Positions 1 to 8,173 of a DNA stretch of 64,000 nt are shown piece by piece. This DNA comes from Cutibacterium sp. GTDB taxonomy: Bacteria; Actinomycetota; Actinomycetes; Propionibacteriales; Propionibacteriaceae. A program made the translations under genes and the position numbers. The stretch spans positions 106,711 to 170,710 of the forward strand of contig NZ_JAUNEJ010000003.1 of NCBI RefSeq assembly GCF_030525615.1, written 5' to 3'. Numbering within the stretch: the first letter of the stretch is position 1; each line of letters opens with the position of its first letter. The notes under the pieces are model-generated. The model saw only the letters and a list, made by a program, of their open reading frames with translations, made no database searches and was not told where the DNA came from.

Positions 1-314
1 GTGGTACCGGAGAGGAAATCAGCGGTGAGCTTCTGCTGTAGATCAGACCACTGGAACGTCTGGATGGTGACTTTTACGTTGTGATCTTTTTCAAACTTAG
101 AAATTACTCGCTTGTATGGCGGATAATCATGGCCGGCAGACAGGTAGAACAAGATTTCCTTGCCGGTTCGCTCACCTGAGTGCGAGGAGGAATCGTCAGA
201 CGAGCCGACTCCTGCGGAGGGGGAGCACCCAGTGAGGTTGCCGACTACGGCGGTTGAGCCGAAGGCAACAGCTCCGGCGAGAAGGGATCGGCGGGACAGG
301 GGAGCGTGCAACAT
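1..314 (-). CDS. sugar ABC transporter substrate-binding lipoprotein (N-terminal part only)
   Basis: The gene reads right to left and leaves the window, so only the first 104 residues are visible. They show an export signal with a twin Arg (SRRSLLAG), a hydrophobic stretch and a lipobox (LTGC), a Ser/Asp-rich linker, then the opening beta strand and helix of a type I solute-binding fold (KEILFYLSAGHDYPPYKRVISKFEK). This is the usual layout of family 1 carbohydrate-binding proteins that feed MalFG-type permeases. The start at 314 is preceded by AAAGAGA. It follows the LacI gene after a 25-base gap on the same strand, so the two are probably one operon and the sugar is probably the regulator's inducer. 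The substrate cannot be named from this part. Confidence 0.8.
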   Translation of the reverse strand, partial: MLHAPLSRRSLLAGAVAFGSTAVVGNLTGCSPSAGVGSSDDSSSHSGERTGKEILFYLSAGHDYPPYKRVISKFEKDHNVKVTIQTFQWSDLQQKLTADFLSGT

Positions 315-339
315 TGCAGTCTCTTTCGTGAGGTGATTC

Positions 340-1347
340 TTAGTTCGAGGTGCTTCCTCGAGAAAACAGCTTCCAGGGGACAGAAACCTGGCTGGCGTCA
401 GCAGTCCCTTCGATTCGGTGCCAGAAATGGCGCATGATGTCGTCAATTTCTGAGACATCAAGGCCCAGCGAGCTCAAAGAGGGATCCATCTGTGTCGCTT
501 CGGTGGAATTCCCAGTGCCGATGACGGCGATGTCTTTGGGGACCTCGATGTTGAGAGATTGAGCCGCAAGTATGAGGCCGATCGCAGTGCGGTCTGAAGC
601 GCAATAGACGGCCTCGGGAAGAGGACTGGAGGTTTGAAATGCCTGAACTGCGGCGCGGAAGACGTCTCCTACGAAGGCGCTGGACGTAAAGAGCAGCTGA
701 GGAACACGTCCATGGCTTGTCTGGAAGTCCCGGTACATCTGCCAGCGGGGATCACGTTCGCACTCTTCGCGTGTGCGGTCCTGGCCGGCGAAGGCAATGG
801 AGGTCCTGCGAGCGTCCGCGAGAGCAGTCATGGCGCACGACACACCGTCGCGCTCATCGATGATGACGTGATCGTATCCTTTGGCACCGGGTTCACTACC
901 GATGAGGAGAGTTGGTACCAACGCTTCGGGTTGGGCCTCGATGACCCGGGAGATGCCCGGGCGTGAGACGGCAACGATCGCGGCATCACACGCACGCGCC
1001 CTGATGAGCTTGTTGATGGGACTGATGTCACCATTGACGATCGCTACGGTGACGAGCTGGTAATCGTGTTCGGACAACCTTTGCGATGCCCGAAGTTGGA
1101 AACGTTCGACGTAGCGGTTCAACGGGGCGTCATGGAATAAGGCCACCGTGCGGGTTTTGCCCAGTCGCAGTGAGCTCGCAGCACGATTCCGCACGTACCC
1201 CAGCTCGCGGGCGGCTCTTCGGACCCGTTCTTGAGTTTCCGGGGTGAATCCCTCGGAGTGACGACTGTCTGACAACACGTATGAGGCCGTCGACACCGAG
1301 ACCCCGGCACGGGCGGCTACGTCAACGAGTCCGATATGTGATCCCAT
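340..1347 (-). CDS. LacI-family transcriptional regulator
   Basis: A 335-residue protein of typical LacI/GalR length. The N-terminal helix-turn-helix and hinge helix are clear (VDVAARAGVSVSTASYVLS, then RVRRAARELGY and RNRAASSLR), followed by a periplasmic-binding-protein-like ligand domain with a late IGTGNS motif. The ATG at 1347 has a GGAG site 8 bases upstream. It lies directly upstream of a sugar-binding lipoprotein gene, the normal arrangement for local control of sugar uptake. A strong dyad at 1417-1449 upstream of the start is the likely operator, implying control of its own transcription and of the transporter. The effector is unknown. Confidence 0.93.
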   Translation of the reverse strand: MGSHIGLVDVAARAGVSVSTASYVLSDSRHSEGFTPETQERVRRAARELGYVRNRAASSLRLGKTRTVALFHDAPLNRYVERFQLRASQRLSEHDYQLVTVAIVNGDISPINKLIRARACDAAIVAVSRPGISRVIEAQPEALVPTLLIGSEPGAKGYDHVIIDERDGVSCAMTALADARRTSIAFAGQDRTREECERDPRWQMYRDFQTSHGRVPQLLFTSSAFVGDVFRAAVQAFQTSSPLPEAVYCASDRTAIGLILAAQSLNIEVPKDIAVIGTGNSTEATQMDPSLSSLGLDVSEIDDIMRHFWHRIEGTADASQVSVPWKLFSRGSTSN

Positions 1348-1416
1348 GGGATGTCTCCTGCAAATAATCGGTCACCACTATGTGTCCAAGACTCAGAGTA
1401 GAGAGGGTAAAAGGTG

Positions 1417-1449
1417 TTGGTCAATCGTTTGAATCAAACGTTTGACCAA
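1417..1449. promoter_or_regulatory. 33-bp dyad, probable LacI-family operator
   Basis: Two 16-base arms (TTGGTCAATCGTTTGA and TCAAACGTTTGACCAA) flank one central A and match as inverted copies at 15 of 16 positions. Nested inside is the perfect 12-mer TCAAACGTTTGA (1434-1445), whose central CG is typical of LacI/GalR operators, so two overlapping palindromes share one arm. It lies about 70 bases upstream of the repressor gene. Confidence 0.8.
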
Positions 1450-1500
1450 ATGTGAAAAAGTAAACACTGTAACCAAGGTGTTCAGGGGGATACCGGCCAT

Positions 1501-1920
1501 TTGACTGGTATGTCGTACCCTCGTCCCGTGACCAGCAAACGTGCCCAGGACGCCAAACGCCGCATTGACCTTGAGGAAGGGGAGCGACGTCAGGAAGCTG
1601 CCCGCGCCCAGCGGCTTATCGACGACTTCCTTGCCGCCGCCCGGTCCAAGGGCATGACCCCAGAACCGCTGCGTGCCCGGCTCATGGATGGCCATGAGGC
1701 GCGAACCGATAAACGAGGCTGGTACCTCAACGTCAAGCATTCCCTGGCCATCGGCGAGAACGGGGAGTACTACCAGCTCGTCGTCCCGGGCGGATTTCGG
1801 GAGCGGATACGTGGGGTCACGTTGGAACCATCGTTGCCTCCCATGCATATCGGACGTGGCGGACGCGACGGCGAAACTGGTGATCTCAAGGATTTTCTGG
1901 GTCGACTGCTGGCCGACTGA
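1501..1920 (+). CDS. conserved hypothetical protein
   Basis: A 139-residue soluble protein with no signal or membrane segment. The first 45 residues are a highly charged helix (KRAQDAKRRIDLEEGERRQEAARAQRLIDDFLAAA). The rest looks like a small globular domain (RGWYLNVKHSLAIGENGEYYQLVVPGG). The TTG at 1501 has a GGGGGAT site upstream; an in-frame ATG at 1510 is an alternative start. It faces away from the LacI gene and shares the intergenic region with the operator dyad, but nothing suggests it belongs to sugar uptake. The family is not recognised. Confidence 0.7.
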   Translation: MTGMSYPRPVTSKRAQDAKRRIDLEEGERRQEAARAQRLIDDFLAAARSKGMTPEPLRARLMDGHEARTDKRGWYLNVKHSLAIGENGEYYQLVVPGGFRERIRGVTLEPSLPPMHIGRGGRDGETGDLKDFLGRLLAD

Positions 1921-2019
1921 GGGAGGAATGTTGGCGTCCGGGGGCGGGTCGCTGCGAGGGTTGCGCAGATGATTCGAACCACTCCTGGCAGCGCAAACCC
2001 CGCTGCGGCTAACCGCCTC

Positions 2020-2688
2020 TCATGCTGCGGCGAGCAGCTCAGCACGATGGGTCCGCATGGCCCGACTCGCTCGTGAGCATTGGGCTCGCACCGCCTCTGG
2101 ACTGGTGTGGTGGCGGCGCGCCGCAGAGGCGGAATCCAGGGCGTCCACCCACACACTGCGCAGCACCGGAGCACTGGTGGAGGTGATGATTCCCAACTCC
2201 TCGGCTGCGGTGAGCAATCCCGACGCCATCTGACCGGGACTCTCCGTCATCTCTGGCGCACTGATCTCCACGGTCTTAACCGGGGTTTCCTTGCTTGCGC
2301 TGCGTCGTTTCGCTGAGATGACGTGCAGGCACTCCAAAGCCATATTCATACACACCTTGTGGCTGCGGGTCAGGGGGAAACTGACGATAACCAGCCACGC
2401 CTGACTAACGTAGTCGTCCAGAGATGCCCGCCGATCCTTACTCGCCATGACGGTAAGGGCTGGCAGAACAGCCTGAAGTAACGCCATTCCGGCGAACTCC
2501 GATATGTGGTCAGCACCACTGCGAGCAGCGATGAGGGCGCGGACGGCAGCGGCGTCGTCGTCACGCAGTGTCGTGGGAAGCTCCTCGGGCTGGCACCCAG
2601 CGCAGATGAGACTGGCGTGCCAGGTGGCTCGTGAATGGGTACACAGCTGGACCCAATGGGAATTCAGACGGCTACGGATCGTTGTCAT
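2020..2688 (-). CDS. hypothetical protein with C-terminal HTH-like segment
   Basis: A 222-residue soluble protein. I place the start at the ATG ending at 2688, which has AAAGG eight bases upstream, rather than further out where the frame runs into tandem repeats (GQHSGRYGQHSGRYGQH) with no coding character. The middle is helical; the end (DSASAARRHHTSPEAVRAQ) resembles the turn and recognition helix of sigma-region-4-like DNA-binding domains. CAGC resembles half of a zinc pair but has no partner. Genes of this look often occur near plasmid or phage remnants in Propionibacteriaceae, and the repeats beside it fit that. Function unknown. Confidence 0.6.
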   Translation of the reverse strand: MTTIRSRLNSHWVQLCTHSRATWHASLICAGCQPEELPTTLRDDDAAAVRALIAARSGADHISEFAGMALLQAVLPALTVMASKDRRASLDDYVSQAWLVIVSFPLTRSHKVCMNMALECLHVISAKRRSASKETPVKTVEISAPEMTESPGQMASGLLTAAEELGIITSTSAPVLRSVWVDALDSASAARRHHTSPEAVRAQCSRASRAMRTHRAELLAAA

Positions 2689-2766
2689 GGCAGCACCTTT
2701 CAGGATTGGCGGTGCCCCAAGTCCATCGAGGCGACGTTGCCCACGGTGTTGTCTGGCGCGGGAAAG

Positions 2767-2818
2767 GTGTTGTCCGTATCGACCCGAGTGTTGTCCGTAT
2801 CGACCCGAGTGTTGTCCG
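2767..2818. repeat. 21-bp tandem repeat, about 2.5 copies
   Basis: Units begin at 2767 and 2788, with a 10-base partial third copy at 2809. The core is TTGTCCGTATCGACCCGAG. The spacing and the 50-100 base distance from a second direct-repeat block recall the multiple transposase-binding repeats at IS21-family ends, but no transposase is left here. Confidence 0.75.
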
Positions 2819-2876
2819 GTGGCCCATCCCCAACACGACGACCGGCCGCGCCCAAACAGGTCACGGCCGGTCCTAT

Positions 2877-2930
2877 TCACGAAGATCGTGAGATGGAACC
2901 CCGTCACGAAGATCGTGAGATGGAACCCCT
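2877..2930. repeat. 27-bp tandem direct repeat, two copies
   Basis: Two exact 26-base copies (period 27) begin at 2877 and 2904; the core is ACGAAGATCGTGAGATGG, which contains the short palindrome CACGAAGATCGTG. The block abuts the stop codon of the ABC permease at 2930. Together with the repeats at 2767-2818 it may mark the scar of a lost insertion element. Confidence 0.75.
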
Positions 2931-5413
2931 CACTCGTCGGCTAGTGCTTCAGTGGGTGCGGCGACGGCTGCGCGCCGGCCCGGAAGAACCGAGGCAAGAC
3001 ACGACGCCACTAAGCAGATCGCGATGAGGCCGAGGGTCCATGGCCAGTCGATTGAAAAGCGCACTGAAATCTCCTGCGAGGCCGCCCGGAATACCGACCG
3101 AATACCCAACCAGGCGAAGTAGAACCCGGCCACCATGCCGACGATGACACCGACCATGCCGACCTGGATCGACTCGTAGAGCAGCATGAGTCGTAGCCCA
3201 CGCCGCTGCATGCCCATGGCTCTCAGCAGCGCCGACTCGCGGCGTCTCTCCAGCACTGACAAACTCAAGGTGTTGGCCACACCGATGAGGGCGATGAGGA
3301 CGGCGACGCCCAACAGAGCCGTCATGACGATGAGCAAGGCCTTGAGAATCAGCTCGATAATTCCGCCGATGAGGGCACCGCCATCAATGTTTGTGTGCTG
3401 TGAAGCGGAGACTGCATCCATCGACGACATCATCGCCGTCAGCACCGAAGCTAGATTGCTGCGGTCTTCAAGGTGAATCCAGATCGCCTGGTCGTCCACG
3501 GAAGGAATGATCCGGTTCAGGTCTTCCCCGCTCACCAAGATGCTCTTGTAGGGAAGCCCATTGACCTCCTTAACTTTGAGAGTCACCTTTCCGTTGCCGG
3601 ACGGGAAGTCCATCGTCGTGGGCGTGGTGCCACCCATAGAGGTCATCAAGGCAACCCCGGACTCCATTTCCTGAGCAACCGAGGGCGCAACCTTGGCAAT
3701 CTCATCCTTATCCGCCGAAATGACCTGGGTTTGGTCAGAGACGCCAGTCTTGACGAATCCGCCCTCGAGAATCACAGAGTCCCGGACGTTCGGCAGGTCA
3801 TGCACGGCCTTGGCGGCTGACGGGTCTAAGGCCCCTGCCACTGGCTGCTGAGTATTGGGGTCAATGTCGGGAACGTTCGTGAAGGTAATGTCGATCGGGA
3901 AGTATTTGTTGATCTGATCCATGACCGTCGTGCGCGTCGTGGAGATACCAACCTGCAGGGTCACCGACAGTCCGATTGCCAGCATGAGGGCCACCGCTGT
4001 CAGAGAGGTACGGGTCGGATTGCGCGTGGCATTGGAGGTCGACAGCCGCGCCGTCGGCCCCAGCGGACGCAACAGAAATCCAAACCCCTTGATGAGCCAA
4101 GGCACATACAACGGCGCAGCGATGAGGACGGCCAAAGACAGGCACATGGCCGACACGATGGCCCAGCCGATAACCCCATCGCCTTCACCAGTGATTGCCT
4201 TGACAGAGGTGATGATTCCGATCACCGCGAGCACGGAACAGATGATGGTCCTCGCGACACCGATCTGACGCTTCTGCTCCACCGTCGGTACCGGGCGCAG
4301 CGCCTCCAGGGGAGCAACACGAGTCGCCCGAAGTGCCGGCAGGAAAGCGGCCAGAATGGTGATGATGACGCCGATGAGGAACTCAACAACGAGGTCTTTC
4401 CATGGCCATTCCAGCCCGAAGGCCAACGCTCCGGTATAGGCAGTACCGGCGACCGTCAGCACAATCCCGAGCACAATACCCAGGGCCGATCCGATAACGC
4501 CGAGCAGGATTGCCTCACCGAGAACTCGTCTCCTCACCTGGCTGCTCGACGCTCCGACAGCTCGCATGAGACCGATCTGACGGCGCCGCTGGGCCAACAG
4601 AATGAGGAAGGTCGTCGTGATGATGATTGCACCGACCAGCAGAGCAATCGCCCCGAAAACCATGAGCAGATACTTGGTGACGTCGAACCCTTCAGCCAGA
4701 TCGGTGATGGTCTTCTTCTGATGATCGGCTGCGGTCAGGATCGTTGAGCCATGCTCCTCGCCGGTATTGAACTCGGGGGCGTTCTTGACAGTTGGCAGGG
4801 TCTTTTCAAGATTGGTGACGACCTGCTCGGGAGTCGTGTCGTCCTTGACCTTGATGACCCAGGTATCAAGGAGCTGGGTGACGTCCTCACTGCTGTAGCC
4901 CGGAGCGGTCTGCAAGGAATCCGAATCATCGGTGATTCCGACCACCTTGGTGTCCTGGCCGGTGATGTCGATGGTGTCGCCGACGCCCACGTGGAGTTTC
5001 TCAGCCGCCGCCTTGGACAGCGCGATCTCACCGGGGCCAGACGGCCAGTTACCTGAAGTCACCGAAGACCACCGGAACGGCTCAGCGGGGGTCTTGTGGA
5101 TGTTAATCATCAGGGAATCGCGGCCATGAGAAGCCGCCACGGTGGTCGATTGAACGACGTCGACGTTCTGTACCCCGGAGGTGTCGCGGATCGCCTGGGT
5201 CATGTCCTCGGGATCAGCGTTGCCCGCGATGGCGTACACCACGACGTCGGCCTTCGAGGTGGCAACCGCCTGTTCCTTACCCAGAGCCATCCCCTGGGTC
5301 CGAATGAACATCGAGATACCGACCAGGAACCCGATTGACACCGCGATGGCAATAAGGGTTGCAGCCATCCTTCCGGGATGTTGGCGCAGCTGTCTGAGAG
5401 CCTCGTTGAACAT
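2930..5413 (-). CDS. FtsX/MacB-type ABC transporter permease
   Basis: An 827-residue membrane protein with two FtsX modules. There is an N-terminal membrane anchor (about residues 15-35), a large external domain, three membrane helices around 245-360, a pair near 390-440, a second external domain (about 480-690), and three C-terminal helices. This 10-helix plan is that of type VII-like permeases that do not move substrate across the bilayer in the classical way but extrude lipoproteins or peptides, or signal drug stress. Its ATG overlaps the ATPase stop (TGATG), so the two are translated together. With the response regulator upstream it resembles Bce-like or antimicrobial-stress modules. The substrate is not visible. 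Confidence 0.9.
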   Translation of the reverse strand: MFNEALRQLRQHPGRMAATLIAIAVSIGFLVGISMFIRTQGMALGKEQAVATSKADVVVYAIAGNADPEDMTQAIRDTSGVQNVDVVQSTTVAASHGRDSLMINIHKTPAEPFRWSSVTSGNWPSGPGEIALSKAAAEKLHVGVGDTIDITGQDTKVVGITDDSDSLQTAPGYSSEDVTQLLDTWVIKVKDDTTPEQVVTNLEKTLPTVKNAPEFNTGEEHGSTILTAADHQKKTITDLAEGFDVTKYLLMVFGAIALLVGAIIITTTFLILLAQRRRQIGLMRAVGASSSQVRRRVLGEAILLGVIGSALGIVLGIVLTVAGTAYTGALAFGLEWPWKDLVVEFLIGVIITILAAFLPALRATRVAPLEALRPVPTVEQKRQIGVARTIICSVLAVIGIITSVKAITGEGDGVIGWAIVSAMCLSLAVLIAAPLYVPWLIKGFGFLLRPLGPTARLSTSNATRNPTRTSLTAVALMLAIGLSVTLQVGISTTRTTVMDQINKYFPIDITFTNVPDIDPNTQQPVAGALDPSAAKAVHDLPNVRDSVILEGGFVKTGVSDQTQVISADKDEIAKVAPSVAQEMESGVALMTSMGGTTPTTMDFPSGNGKVTLKVKEVNGLPYKSILVSGEDLNRIIPSVDDQAIWIHLEDRSNLASVLTAMMSSMDAVSASQHTNIDGGALIGGIIELILKALLIVMTALLGVAVLIALIGVANTLSLSVLERRRESALLRAMGMQRRGLRLMLLYESIQVGMVGVIVGMVAGFYFAWLGIRSVFRAASQEISVRFSIDWPWTLGLIAICLVASCLASVLPGRRAAVAAPTEALADE

Positions 5414-6411
5414 CAGCCCTCCAATCCGGCCATCGCCTCGTTGACCGCTTCGGCGGTGGGGGATGTGATGTCGTCGACGATACGGCCATCAAGCAGCATG
5501 AGGACCCGGTCGGCATAGGACGCTGCCTTGGCGTCGTGGGTGACCATGATGATCGTCTGGCCCAGGTCGTCGACGCAGTGGCGCAGATAGCTCAGCAGAT
5601 TCGCTCCCGACTTGGAGTCCAGGGCGCCAGTGGGCTCATCGGCAAAGACGACGTGCGGCTTGGTAATCATGGCTCGAGCACAGGCCACGCGCTGCTGCTG
5701 ACCGCCCGACAGTTCGGAGGGACGGTGCTTGAGACGATCAGCGATACCCAGGCCGGTGATGAGCTGGTCCCACAAGGCCGCGTCGGGCTTGCGCCCGGCC
5801 AGGTCGAGGGGCAGGAGGATGTTCTCCTCGGCGGTCAGCATTGGCAGTAGGTTGAACGATTGGAAGATGAATCCTACGTTGTCGCGACGCAAGGTCGTCA
5901 GTTTGGCGTCGGGAAGGTTCGAGAGTTCCTGGCCAGCTAGGAATACTCGACCGGAGGTGATTCGGTCCAGACCGGCCAGACAGTGCATGAGGGTGGACTT
6001 GCCAGACCCGGACGGCCCCATGATCGCGGTGAAGGTGCCACGGGTGAAACGAACGTTGACCGAATCCAAGGCAGTGACCCGGGTCTCCCCGTCGCCGTAG
6101 ACCTTGGTGAGGTCGATACCAGCGGCAGCGTCCGTTTCGACGGGAGTGTTCAACAGCCCGGGGGCCACAGAACGGCTTGCGGAGGCAGTACTGGAAGGGA
6201 GTGCGGCCGGGACGGCTTCGGCGGCACGAGCCGGTTTGTGATCTGGCCGTCCCCACGGCTGACTCGGCGGTTGCCCCTGCTCTTGGGGCGAGGAATCGGT
6301 CCACTCCGAAGGAACAGCGCGTCGCGGCGGCTGGAAGAACCCCGACTCGTCTGGGGTCGTGTGGTGTCGCCAGGGTTCTTTTGATTCGTAGGGTCGGTTC
6401 TGGTCGCTCAT
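5413..6411 (-). CDS. ABC transporter ATP-binding protein, MacB/LolD type
   Basis: 332 residues. A long Pro/Ser/Ala-rich, probably disordered N-terminal extension (about 1-110) precedes a standard ATPase domain: Walker A GPSGSGKST, Q-loop FIFQSFNLLP, signature LSGGQQQR, Walker B VVFADEPTGALDS, H-loop MVTHD. The ADEPTGALDS signature is characteristic of the MacB/LolD/BceA branch that pairs with FtsX permeases, encoded next. I chose the ATG ending at 6411 (MSDQNRP) because AAAGG stands six bases upstream; MKGI at 6423 is the alternative. A TATATATATG stretch lies just upstream (6476-6486). Confidence 0.92.
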   Translation of the reverse strand: MSDQNRPYESKEPWRHHTTPDESGFFQPPRRAVPSEWTDSSPQEQGQPPSQPWGRPDHKPARAAEAVPAALPSSTASASRSVAPGLLNTPVETDAAAGIDLTKVYGDGETRVTALDSVNVRFTRGTFTAIMGPSGSGKSTLMHCLAGLDRITSGRVFLAGQELSNLPDAKLTTLRRDNVGFIFQSFNLLPMLTAEENILLPLDLAGRKPDAALWDQLITGLGIADRLKHRPSELSGGQQQRVACARAMITKPHVVFADEPTGALDSKSGANLLSYLRHCVDDLGQTIIMVTHDAKAASYADRVLMLLDGRIVDDITSPTAEAVNEAMAGLEG

Positions 6412-6508
6412 GATGCCTTTCATAGTTCCCGAAGAGACGTCGGCGGATGGACACCCCTGCACGCCTTGGGTGACATATATATATGTGATGTATTCGATGT
6501 CTTTGATG

Positions 6509-7165
6509 TCAGATGAGGCCGACGTCGTGGGCAAAAAGCACAAGCCCGACGCGATCTCGGCACTCCAGTTTCGATAATAGTCGACCAATGTGAGTTTTCA
6601 CGGTGCCCTCTGCCATGTAAAGGGTTTGGGCGATTTCGGCGTTCGTCGCCCCCTTGGCGATTTCCACCAGTACCTCTCGCTCGCGGTCCGTCAGCACTGA
6701 CAGTCTCTTGTCGGCGGCTTTCGGGTCATTGGGCAGGGTGGGGACAACGTAATCCAGCAGGCGTCGAGTGGCAGAGGGGGCTACGACTGCGTCACCAGCA
6801 GCGACATTGCGGATCGCGCTGAGCAACTCGGTGGGCCGGGCGTCCTTGAGAAGGAATCCGGAGGCACCGGCCTTGAGGGCGGCGTAGACATACTCGTCGA
6901 GGTCGAAGGTGGTGAGAATCAGTACTTTCGTGTCCAGCGGAGATGCCGTGATACGTCTCGTGGCCTCGACGCCGTCCATCTGCGGCATCCGGATGTCCAT
7001 GAGAGCGACGTCAACTGGCATTCGACGCAGCACATCGAGAGCCTGGACTCCGTTCGACGCTTCCGCGACGACCTCCATGTCATCCTCGGCTTCGATGAGC
7101 ATACGAAACCCGGAACGGACCAGAGATTGGTCGTCAACAAGGATGACGCGGATCGGGTCAGGCAT
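6509..7165 (-). CDS. NarL/LuxR-family response regulator
   Basis: 218 residues. Receiver domain with the acidic pair D11/D12, phospho-acceptor D57 (ALMDIRMP), switch Thr (ILTTFD) and Lys (LLKDA), then a LuxR-type HTH (LTDREREVLVEIAKGATNAEIA and GTVKTHIGRLLSKL). Such regulators are normally encoded beside a HisKA_3 kinase. Here none adjoins, but an orphan-looking kinase of exactly that class lies on the same strand at 13676-15046, so the pair appears to have been split. The ABC ATPase and FtsX permease downstream are the likely targets. Confidence 0.93.
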   Translation of the reverse strand: MPDPIRVILVDDQSLVRSGFRMLIEAEDDMEVVAEASNGVQALDVLRRMPVDVALMDIRMPQMDGVEATRRITASPLDTKVLILTTFDLDEYVYAALKAGASGFLLKDARPTELLSAIRNVAAGDAVVAPSATRRLLDYVVPTLPNDPKAADKRLSVLTDREREVLVEIAKGATNAEIAQTLYMAEGTVKTHIGRLLSKLECRDRVGLVLFAHDVGLI

Positions 7166-7271
7166 GGCACCTCCATCTCATTGTCAGTAATGCTAGGGCC
7201 CTATGACGTTCTGTACCACCGAGGGGTATGGCAGCTTGGGGTCAATGCCCGATCGTTGGCATGGCGGACCA

Positions 7272-7650
7272 TTATTCAGGTGTCCTCCACTTGTCAGTTG
7301 AGACTCGAAGAAGGCGTGCCATGGATGAACTTGTCAACCTCTGGGTCCGCAGGATTGTACTGGTCGCCGCACCAGGCTTGGGCGAAGCGCTCCAGACGCT
7401 GTTCAGTGGGACAAAAAGCAGGAAGCCGGTGACGGCACAGGCAATCTCGCCAACGGCTAGAGATGGGCCGGGTAGATCCGCCACGAACGCAACGATGAAC
7501 ACAATGAACGCAGGGAACAACGTCGTACCGGCCCCGATAATTGTTCTCGAGGTGATGACGCGTCAGATCACCCCCACGCATAGTCCCATAAGCGCCCACG
7601 CGCCGTTTAAAGCTAGCGTTATCACGGTAGGCACGTACAGATCCGTACGA
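7272..7650 (-). pseudogene. decayed membrane-protein fragment
   Basis: Read on the minus strand, a frame beginning at a GTG near 7649 gives one hydrophobic helix (VITLALNGAWALMGLCVGVI), hits a TGA at 7563-7565, then continues in the same frame through two more hydrophobic helices (LFPAFIVFIVAFVAD and ACAVTGFLLFVPLN) to a stop near 7272. It could be the amputated sensor part of a kinase or a small permease. The internal stop and absent remainder argue for a relic. A shorter real protein starting after the stop cannot be excluded. Confidence 0.4.
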
Positions 7651-7751
7651 TTTAACACAGCGCGAACCTACCGTATGTCGGGACGATCGCGGGTCCCACG
7701 GTATGTTCGGACGTATGTCCGCAAGTGGTCGAGTTTCTTCTCCGATGCATC

Positions 7752-7850
7752 TTAATTCTTGACAGCCCCCTCTGAGATACCGGCGATGAGCTGTTTCGCG
7801 CCCACGGCAAGCACTGGAACGACGGCTATCAGCGACGACGCCGTCGGATG
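7752..7850 (-). pseudogene. C-terminal scrap of a MalG-type sugar permease
   Basis: On the minus strand, the last 30 or so codons before a TAA at 7752-7754 read SSLIAVVPVLAVGAKQLIAG then ISEGAVKN. This is the conserved end of inner-membrane sugar permeases (final helix followed by a short motif ending in AGAVK-G/N). Upstream of about 7850 the frame no longer looks like a permease. It is in the opposite orientation to the intact transporter that follows, so it comes from a different, lost sugar transporter. Confidence 0.55.
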
Positions 7851-8087
7851 TGGCTCGGGTGACGTCCTGGCGGCAAGCCATAAGGCATATGTTTCATAGG
7901 CGGTATCGAACGCGCAGCTTTCTTGACCGTATCTCCACTAGAACGCAAAACCGCGTGTATAAGCGTATTGAGGTAGTATCGTGTAGGCGAGCGTGGGACG
8001 GTGTGAACAACGCCACTCACGTCCACATGATGGTCGCTGAGATAGCCACGGAGGTTCGTCTTCAGTAAACTAACTAAGACAGTACTC
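7851..8087. other. intergenic stretch without recognisable genes
   Basis: Between the permease scrap and the dyad upstream of the amino-sugar transporter I see no frame with coding character on either strand. The base composition is lower in GC than the flanks. Confidence 0.5.
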
Positions 8088-8118
8088 TGGTATCGATAAT
8101 CCAATGATTCGTATACCA
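8088..8118. promoter_or_regulatory. dyad upstream of the amino-sugar ABC operon
   Basis: Outer arms TGGTAT (8088-8093) and ATACCA (8113-8118) enclose inner arms AATC (8098-8101) and GATT (8106-8109) around CAAT, a nested 31-base dyad with a one-base asymmetry. It lies 56 bases before the first gene, where an operator would be expected. It does not match the usual DasR/NagR pattern (TGGTCT with AGACCA). Confidence 0.4.
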
Positions 8119-8173
8119 CTGGCTAATTCTGTACTGTGTATGTGACTAAATTGGTCTCAAAGAGGAGGAGCAC

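Noticed and set aside
2689-2907. N-terminal extension of the 2020-2688 gene out to 2907
   Set aside because: The extension crosses the tandem repeats (giving GQHSGRY repeats) and lacks a ribosome site; the inner ATG has AAAGG.
2767-2930. CRISPR array
   Set aside because: Only two or three direct repeats with no unique spacers of constant length and no cas genes.
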